From contig OY804582.1 of the NCBI GenBank assembly GCA_963680875.1, forward strand, positions 56,190,646-56,254,645: 64,000 nucleotides of DNA, read 5' to 3'. Made by a program: the position numbers and the translations under genes. The DNA comes from Bathymodiolus brooksi. Taxonomy: Eukaryota > Mollusca > Bivalvia > Mytilida > Modiolidae. This document shows positions 56,908 to 64,000 of the stretch, in pieces. Numbering within the stretch: the stretch's first letter is position 1; each line of letters starts with the position of its first letter. The notes beneath the pieces were generated by a model. It was not told the DNA's origin. It did no database searches and saw only the letters and a list, made by a program, of their open reading frames with translations.

Positions 56908-59320
56908 TCCACCAAATAGTCGTATTCCTGGACTACATTATCAAATAACCCAAACACAACATCTGCCAAATAGTCATATTCCTGTACTACAATATCAAAT
57001 AACCCAAACACAACATCCACCAAATAGTCGTATTCCTGTACTACAATATCAAATAACCCAAACACAACATCCACCAAATAGTCGTATTCCTGTACTACAA
57101 TATCAAATAACCCAAACACAATATCCACCAAATAGTCGTATTCCTGGACTACATTATCAAATAACCCAAACACAACATCCGCCAAATAGTCATATTCCTG
57201 TACTACAATATCAAATAACCCAAACACAACATCCGCCAAATAGTCATATTCCTGTACTACAATATCAAATAACCCAAACACAACATCAGCCAAATAGTTA
57301 TATTCCTGTACAACAATATCAAATAACCCAAACACAACACCCACCAAATAGTCGTATTCCTGTACTACAATATCAAATAACCCAAACACAACATCCGCCA
57401 AATAGTCATATTCCTGTACTACAATATCAAATAACCCAAACACAACATCCATCAAATAGTCATATTCCTGTACTACAATATCAAATAACCCAAACACAAC
57501 ATTCACCAAATAGTCATATTCCTGTACTACAATATCAAATAACCCAAACACAGCATCCGCCAAATAGTCATATTCCTGTACTACAATATCAAATAACCCA
57601 AACACAACATCCACCAAATAGTCATATTCCTGTACTACAATATCAAATAACCCAAACACAACATCAGCCAAATAGTCATATTCCTGTACTACAATATCAA
57701 ATAACCCAAACACAACATCCACCAAATAGTCATATTCCTGTAGTACAATATCAAATAATCCAAACACAACATCCACCAAATAGTCATATTCCTGTACTAC
57801 AATATCAAATAACCCAAACACAACATCCACCAAATAGTCATATTCCTGTACTACAATATCAAATAACCAAAAAACAACCTCAGCCAAATAGTCGTATTCC
57901 TGTACTACAATATCAAATAACCCAAACACAACAACAGCCAAATAGTCATATTCCTGTACTACAATATCAAATAACCCAAACACAACATCAACCAAAGAGT
58001 CATATTCCTGTACTACAATATCAAATAACCCAAACACAACATCAGCCAAATAGTCATATTCCTGTACTACAATATCAAATAACCCAAACACAACATCCAC
58101 CAAATAGTCATATTCCTGTAGTACAATATCAAATAACCCAAACACAACATCCACCAAATAGTCATATTCCTGTACTACAATATCAAATAACCCAAACACA
58201 ACATCCACCAAATAGTCATATTCCTGTACTACAATATCAAATAACCAAAAAACAACATCCACCAAATAATGGTATGCCTGTACTACAATATCAAATAACC
58301 CAAATACAACATCCATCAAATAGTCGTATACCAGTACTACAATATCAATTAACCCAAACACAACATCCACCAAATAGTCGTATTCCTGTACTACAATATC
58401 AAATAACCCAAACACAGCATCCGCCAAATATTCGTATTCCTGTACTACAATATCAAATAACCCAAGCACAACATCCACCAAATAGTCGTATTCCTGTACT
58501 ACAATATCAAATAACCCAAACACAACATCCGCCAAATAGTCATATTCTTGTACTACAATATCAAATAACCCAAACACAACATCCACCAAATAGTCGTATT
58601 CTTGTACTACAATATCCAATATCCCAAACACAACATCCACCAAATAGTCATATTCATGTGCTACAATATCAAATAACCCTAACACAACATCCACCAAATA
58701 GTCATATTCCTGTACTACAATATCAAATAACCCAAACAAAACATCCACCAACTAGTCGTACTCCTGTACTACAATATCAAATAATCCAAACACAACATCC
58801 ACCAAATAGTCGTATTCATGTACTACAATATCAAATAACCCAAACACAACATCCACCAAATAGTCATATTCCTGGACTACAATATCAAATAACCCAAACA
58901 CAACATCCGCCAAATAGTCATATTCCTGAACTACAATATCAAATAACCCAAACACAACATCCGCCAAATAGTCGTATTCCTATACTACAATATAAATTAA
59001 CCCAAACACAACATCCACCAAATAGTCATATTCTTGTACTACAATATCAAATAACCCAAACACAACATCCACCAAATAGTCGTATTCTTGTACTACAATA
59101 TCAAATAACCCAAACACAACATCCACCAAATAGTCGTATTCATGTACTACAATATCAAATAACCAAAACACAACATCCACCAAATAGTCTTATTCCTGTA
59201 CTACAATATCAAATAACCCAAACACAACATCCACCAAATAGTCGTATTCCTGTACTACAATATCAAATAACCCAAACTCAACATCCACCAAATAGTCGTA
59301 TTCCTGGACTACATTATTAA
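56708..59320 (+). other. Longest open frame on plus strand (870 codons), probably not a gene
   Basis: The frame repeats an 18-residue polar unit of the type LQYQITQTQHPPNSHIPV, about 48 times, rich in Gln, Thr, Pro, Asn and Ser. It begins at the ATG formed by the rare AATGGTATGCC variant and ends at the ATTATTAAAT unit (TAA) near 59,318. Elsewhere in the window the same frame is cut often by CTATAA, ACCTAA, ACATAA and CATTAG variants, so it is open here by local absence of those variants. A low-complexity secreted protein would look somewhat like this, but no unique end or signal sequence is seen, and the opposite strand is open as well. Confidence 0.3.
56908..58473. repeat. 1,566-bp tandem duplication, copy 2
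   Basis: Second head-to-tail copy of 55,342-56,907, with few differences: for example AATATTAAATAACC at about 56,128 is AATATCAAATAACC here, and ACTCAAAC near 55,922 is ACCCAAAC here. After 58,473 the sequence continues as the block shared with 24.2-26.6 kb. The corresponding region at 22.5-24.2 kb carries related bar-codes once, so the doubling probably occurred after the two regions separated. Confidence 0.85.
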
Positions 59321-60784
59321 ATAACCCAAACACAACATCCGCGAAATAGTCATATTCCTGTACTACAATATCAAATAACCCAAACACAACATCCGCCAAA
59401 TAGTCGTATTCCTGTACTACAATATCAAACAACTCAAACACAACATCCACCAAATAGTCGTATTCCTGTACTACAATATCACATAACCCAAACACAACAT
59501 CAGCAAAATAGTCGTATTCCTGGACTACATTATCAAATAACCCAAACACAACATCCGCCAAATAGTCATATTCCTGTACTACAATATCAAATAACCCAAA
59601 CACAACATCCGCCAAATAGTCATATTCCTGTACTACAATATCAAATAACCCAAACACAACATCAGCCAAATAGTCGTATTCCTGTACTACAATATCAAAT
59701 AAGCCAAACGCAACATCAGCCAAATAGTCGTATTCCTGTACTACAATATCAAATAACCCAAACACAACCCCCACCAAATAGTCATATTCCTGTACTACAA
59801 TATCAAATAACCTAAACACAACATCCACCAAATAGTCGTATTCATGTACTACAATATCAAATAACCCAAACACAACATCCACCAAATAGTCGTATTCCTG
59901 TACTGCAATATCAAATAACCCAAACACAACATCCACCAAATAGTCGTATTCCTGTACTATAATATCAAATAACCCAAACACAACATCCACCAAATAGTCA
60001 TATTCCTGTACTACGATATCAAATAACCCAAAGACAACATCCACCATATAGTCGTATTCCTGTACTACAATATCAACTAACCTAAACACAACATCCACCA
60101 AATAGTCGTATTCCTGTACTACAATATCAAATAACCCAAACACAACATCCACCAAATAGTCATATTCCTGTACTATAATATCAAATAACCCAAACACAAC
60201 ATCCACCAAATAGTTATATTCCTGTACTACAATATCAAATAACCCAAACACAACATTCACCAAATAGTCATATTCCTGTACTACATTATCAAATAACCCA
60301 AACACAACATCCACCAAATAGTCATATTCTTGTACTACAATATCAAATAACCCAAACACAACATCCACCAAATAGTCATATTCCTGTAGCACAATATCAA
60401 ATAACCCACAGAGAACATCCACCAAATAGTCATATTCCTGTACTACAATATCAAATAACCCAAACACAACATGAGCCAAATAGTCGTATTCCTGTACTAC
60501 AATATCAAATAACCCAAACACAACATCCCCCAAATAGTCATATTCCTGTACTACAATATCAAATAACCCAAACACAACATCAGCCAAATAGTCATATTCC
60601 TGTACTACAATATCAAATAACATAAACACAACATCCACCAAATAGTCATATTCCTGTACTACAATATCAAATAACCCAAACACAACATCCACCAAATAGT
60701 CGTATTCCTGTACTACAATATCAAATAACCCAAACACAGCATCCACCAAATAGTCGTATTCCTGTACTACAATATCAAATAACC
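58252..60784. repeat. 2.53-kb block, second copy of 24,055-26,587
   Basis: Collinear with 24,055-26,587 at offset 34,197 bp, including rare signatures such as ACAGAGAACATCC (60,408) and GCGAAATAG (59,341). Differences are single bases, for example AATATAAATTAACC at 58,989 against AATATCAATTAACC at 24,792 and CATGAGCC at 60,471 against CATCAGCC. Its first 220 bp overlap the second copy of the 1,566-bp repeat. Confidence 0.85.
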
Positions 60785-63700
60785 CAAATACAACATCAAC
60801 CAAATAGTCATATTCTTCTACTACAATATCAAATAACCCAAACACAACATCCACCAAATAGTCGTATTCCTGTACTACAATATCAAATAACCCAAATACA
60901 CCATCCACCAAATAGTCGTATTCCTGTACTACAATATCAAATAACCCAAACACAACATCCGCCAAAAAGTCGTATTCATGTACTACAATATCAAATAACC
61001 CAAACACAACATCCACCAAATAGTCTTATTCCTGTACTACAATATCAAATAACCAAAACACAACATCCACCAAATAGTCGTATTCCTGTACTACAATATC
61101 AAATAACCCAAACTCAACATCCACCAAATAGTCGTATTCCTGGACTACATTATTAAATAACCCAAACACAACATCCGCGAAATAGTCATATTCCTGTACT
61201 ACAATATCAAATAACCCAAACACAACATCCACCAAATAGTCGTATTCCTGTACTACAATATCAAACAACTCAAACACAACATCCACCAAATAGTCGTATT
61301 CCTGTACTACAATATCACATAACCCAAACACAACATCAGCCAAATAGTCGTATTCCTGGACTAGATTATCAAATAACCCAAACACAACATCAGCCAAATA
61401 GTCGTATTCCTGTACTACAATATCAACTAACCTAAACACAACATCCACCAAATAGTCGTATTCATGTACTACAATATCAAATAACCCAAACACAACATCC
61501 ACCAAATAGTCGTATTCCTGTACTGCAATATTAAATCACCCAAACACAACATCCACCAAATAGTCGTATTCCTGTACTATAATATCAAATAACCCAAACA
61601 CAACATCCACCAAATAGTCATATTCCTGTACTACAATATCAAATAACCCAAAGACAACATCCACCAAATAGTCGTATTCCTGTACTACAATATCAAATAA
61701 CCCAAATACAGCATCCGCCAAATAGTCGTATTCCTGTACTACAATATCAAATAACCCAAACACAACATCCACCAAATAGTCGTATTCCTGTACTACAATA
61801 TCAACTAACCTAAACACAACATCCACCAAATAGTCGTATTCCTGTACTACAATATCAAATAACCCAAACACAACATCCACCAAATAGTCATATTCCTGGA
61901 CTACAATATCAAATAACCCAAACACAACATCCGCCAAATAGTCGTATTCCTATACTACAATATCAATTAACCCAAACACAACATCCACCAAATAGTCATA
62001 TTCTTGTACTACAATATCAAATAACCCAAACACAACATCCACCAAATAGTCGTATTCTTGTACTACAATATCAAATAACCCAAACACAACATCTACCAAA
62101 TAGTCGTATTCATGTACTACAATATCAAATAACCCAAACACAACATCCACCAAATAGTCTTATTCCTGTACTACAATATCAAATAACCAAAACACAACAT
62201 CCACCAAATAGTCGTATTCCTGTACTACAATATCAAATAACCCTAACTCAACATCCACCAAATAGTCGTATTCCTGGACTACATTATTAAATAACCCAAA
62301 CACAACATCCGCGAAATAGTCATATTCCTGTACTACAATATCAAATAACCCAAACACAACATCCACCAAATAGTCGTATTCCTGTACTACAATATCAAAC
62401 AACTCAAACACAACATCCACCAAATAGTCGTATTCCTGTACTACAATATCACATAACCCAAACACAACATCAGCCAAATAGTCGTATTCCTGGACTACAT
62501 TATCAAATAACCCAAACACAACATCCGCCAAATAGTCATATTCCTGTACTACAATATCAAATAACCCAAACACAACATCAGCCAAATAGTCGTATTCCTG
62601 TACTACAATATCAACTAACCTAAACACAACATCCACCAAATAGTCGTATTCATGTACTACAATATCAAATAACCCAAACACAACATCCACCAAATAGTCG
62701 TATTCCTGTACTGCAATATTAAATCACCCAAACACAACATCCACCAAATAGTCGTATTCCTGTACTATAATATCAAATAACCCAAACACAACATCCACCA
62801 AATAGTCATATTCCTGTACTACAATATCAAATAACCCAAAGACAACATCCACCAAATAGTCGTATTCCTGTACTACAATATCAAATAACCCAAATACAGC
62901 ATCCGCCAAATAGTCGTATTCCTGTACTACAATATCAAATAACCCAAACACAACATCCACCAAATAGTCGTATTCCTGTACTACAATATCAACTAACCTA
63001 AACACAACATCCACCAAATAGTCGTATTCCTGTACTACAATATCAAATAACCCAAACACAACATCCACCAAATAGTCATATTCCTGGACTACAATATCAA
63101 ATAACCCAAACACAACATCCGCCAAATAGTCGTATTCCTATACTACAATATCAATTAACCCAAACACAACATCCACCAAATAGTCATATTCTTGTACTAC
63201 AATATCAAATAACCCAAACACAACATCCACCAAATAGTCGTATTCTTGTACTACAATATCAAATAACCCAAACACAACATCTACCAAATAGTCGTATTCA
63301 TGTACTACAATATCAAATAACCCAAACACAACATCCACCAAATAGTCTTATTCCTGTACTACAATATCAAATAACCCAAACACAACATCCACCAAATAGT
63401 CGTATTCCTGTACTACAATATCAAATAACCCAAACTCAACATCCACCAAATAGTCATATTCCTGGACTACATTATTAAATAACCCAAACACAACATCCGC
63501 GAAATAGTCATATTCCTGTACTACAATATCAAATAACCCAAACACGACATCCACCAAATAGTCGTATTCCTGTACTACAATATCAAACAACTCAAACACA
63601 ACATCCACCAAATAGTCGTATTCCTGTACTACAATATCACATAACCCAAACACAACATCAGCAAAATAGTCGTATTCCTGGACTACATTATCAAATAACC

Positions 63701-64000
63701 CAAACACAACATCCGCCAAATAGTCATATTCCTGTACTACAATATCAAATAACCCAAACACAACATCCGCCAAATAGTCATATTCCTGTACTACAATATC
63801 AAATAACCCAAACACAACATCAGCCAAATAGTCGTATTCCTGTACTACAATATCAAATAAGCCAAACGCAACATCAGCCAAATAGTCGTATTCCTGTACT
63901 ACAATATCAAATAACCCAAACACAACACCCACCAAATAGTCATATTCCTGTACTACAATATCAAATAACCTAAACACAACATCCACCAAATAGTCGTATT
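60785..64000. repeat. 1,134/1,188-bp higher-order repeats at the right end
   Basis: The ATTATTAAAT marker unit lies at 59,313, 61,149, 62,283 and 63,471, with steps of 1,836, 1,134 and 1,188 bp (34, 21 and 22 units exactly). Stretches 61,536-62,153 and 62,724-63,341 are near-identical copies at offset 1,188, with identical predicted peptides. The last 530 bases repeat 59,313-59,842 at offset 4,158 (77 units) and 28,356-28,885 at offset 35,115. The window ends inside a unit at GTCGTATT, so the array continues to the right. Confidence 0.85.

Larger units (their letters stand above)
55095..58751 (-). other. Longest open frame on minus strand (1,218 codons), probably not a gene
   Basis: This frame consists only of an 18-residue repeat of the type GLFDIVVQEYDYLVDVVF, about 67 times, with variants such as FDNVVQEY, QAYHYL and VFWLFD. 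It has a methionine start only because a variant unit turns Val or Leu into Met, and it ends with LIL plus a stop created by an indel unit. There is no signal peptide distinct from the repeat, no non-repeat domain and no flanking unique sequence. It is long because the local 1,566-bp higher-order repeat is an exact multiple of 54 and 3. It overlaps the plus-strand frame at 56,708-59,320 for about 2 kb. A translated hydrophobic repeat protein cannot be excluded from sequence alone but is unlikely. Confidence 0.3.
1..64000. repeat. 54-bp tandem satellite array, window-wide
   Basis: Every line of the window is a copy or close variant of one 54-bp unit. Landmarks are TACAATATCAAATAACCC at unit positions 1-18, CAAATAGTC at 34-42 and TATTCCTGTAC at 44-54. 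About 1,185 head-to-tail copies fill the window, all in the same orientation. Composition of the unit is A24 C16 G2 T12. Frequent variants are A/G at position 43 (GTCATATT or GTCGTATT), CCACC/CCGCC/CAGCC at 30-34, C/T/A at 49, T/G at 52 and G/A at 51. Rarer variants are 1-2 bp indels, mostly in the A/C-rich part between positions 9 and 34. The array has no visible left or right edge. The scale implies a eukaryotic satellite or giant minisatellite. The family is not one I recognise, and no function is evident beyond what satellites in general may do in heterochromatin. Confidence 0.98.

Noticed and set aside
55095..58751. A giant repetitive protein gene (silk-, mucin- or adhesin-like) on either strand
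   Set aside because: Open frames consist only of the 18-residue repeat, start and end at variant units, occur on both strands at the same place, and are broken by indels at block boundaries. No unique N- or C-terminal domain, signal peptide or flanking non-repeat sequence is seen.
1..64000. A CRISPR array, suggested by regular short repeats
   Set aside because: Repeats abut directly, with no unique spacers, and the whole 54-bp unit is repeated. No cas-like gene is present.
1..64000. Telomere-like sequence: TAACCC (GGGTTA on the other strand) once per unit
   Set aside because: It is a single hexamer per 54 bp, not in tandem, and a six-base match in an AC-rich unit is not evidence of telomeric origin.
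1..64000. A centromere protein box of the CENP-B type in the unit
   Set aside because: I could not find the core TTCG-containing motif of the known box in the consensus or its common variants.

Overview
The whole 64,000-base window is one uninterrupted tandem satellite array. I see no unique sequence, no convincing gene, no RNA gene and no transposon in it. The repeat unit is 54 bp, so there are about 1,185 copies, all in the same orientation. Taking the unit to start at TACAATATC, other landmarks are TAACCC at unit positions 13-18, CAAATAGTC at 34-42 and TATTCCTGTAC at 44-54. The consensus has 24 A, 16 C, 12 T and only 2 G on the plus strand (33% GC, strongly AC/GT strand-asymmetric). Both window ends lie inside repeat units, so the array is longer than the window. 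An array this long, with nested higher-order structure, points to a eukaryotic nuclear genome (centromeric, subtelomeric or other heterochromatic satellite, or a giant minisatellite). The main polymorphic sites are CG/CA alternations, which fits a genome with CpG methylation. I cannot name the species or the satellite family.

The structure is hierarchical. Units differ by a small set of substitutions and by 1-2 bp indels, and these serve as bar-codes. They show tandem blocks of about 3.2-3.3 kb (1-5,092), 2.0/1.9 kb (7,551-11,439), 3,568 bp (10,436-17,571), 1,943/1,781/1,943/2,429 bp (about 29-39 kb), 1,784 bp (51,104-54,690), 1,566 bp (55,342-58,473) and 1,134/1,188 bp (61-63.5 kb). Above these is a 7,619-bp tandem duplication: 36,902-44,520 is repeated at 44,521-50,736, and the second copy lacks 1,403 bp. 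Higher still, about 15.8-28.9 kb is collinear with about 46.0-64.0 kb at an offset that changes in steps from 30.2 to 35.1 kb. The pattern is what repeated unequal exchange or amplification at several scales would leave.

Long open reading frames run through the array on the minus strand (18-residue repeat of the type GLFDIVVQEYDYLVDVVF) and sometimes the plus strand (type LQYQITQTQHPPNSHIPV). They exist because 54 is divisible by 3 and the consensus lacks stops in those frames. They start and stop wherever a variant unit brings a stop or an indel, they overlap one another on opposite strands, and the substitutions show no clear preference for silent changes in either frame. I read them as by-products of the repeat, not as genes. 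No operon, promoter, terminator or regulatory system can be supported. The array architecture is the noteworthy biology here.
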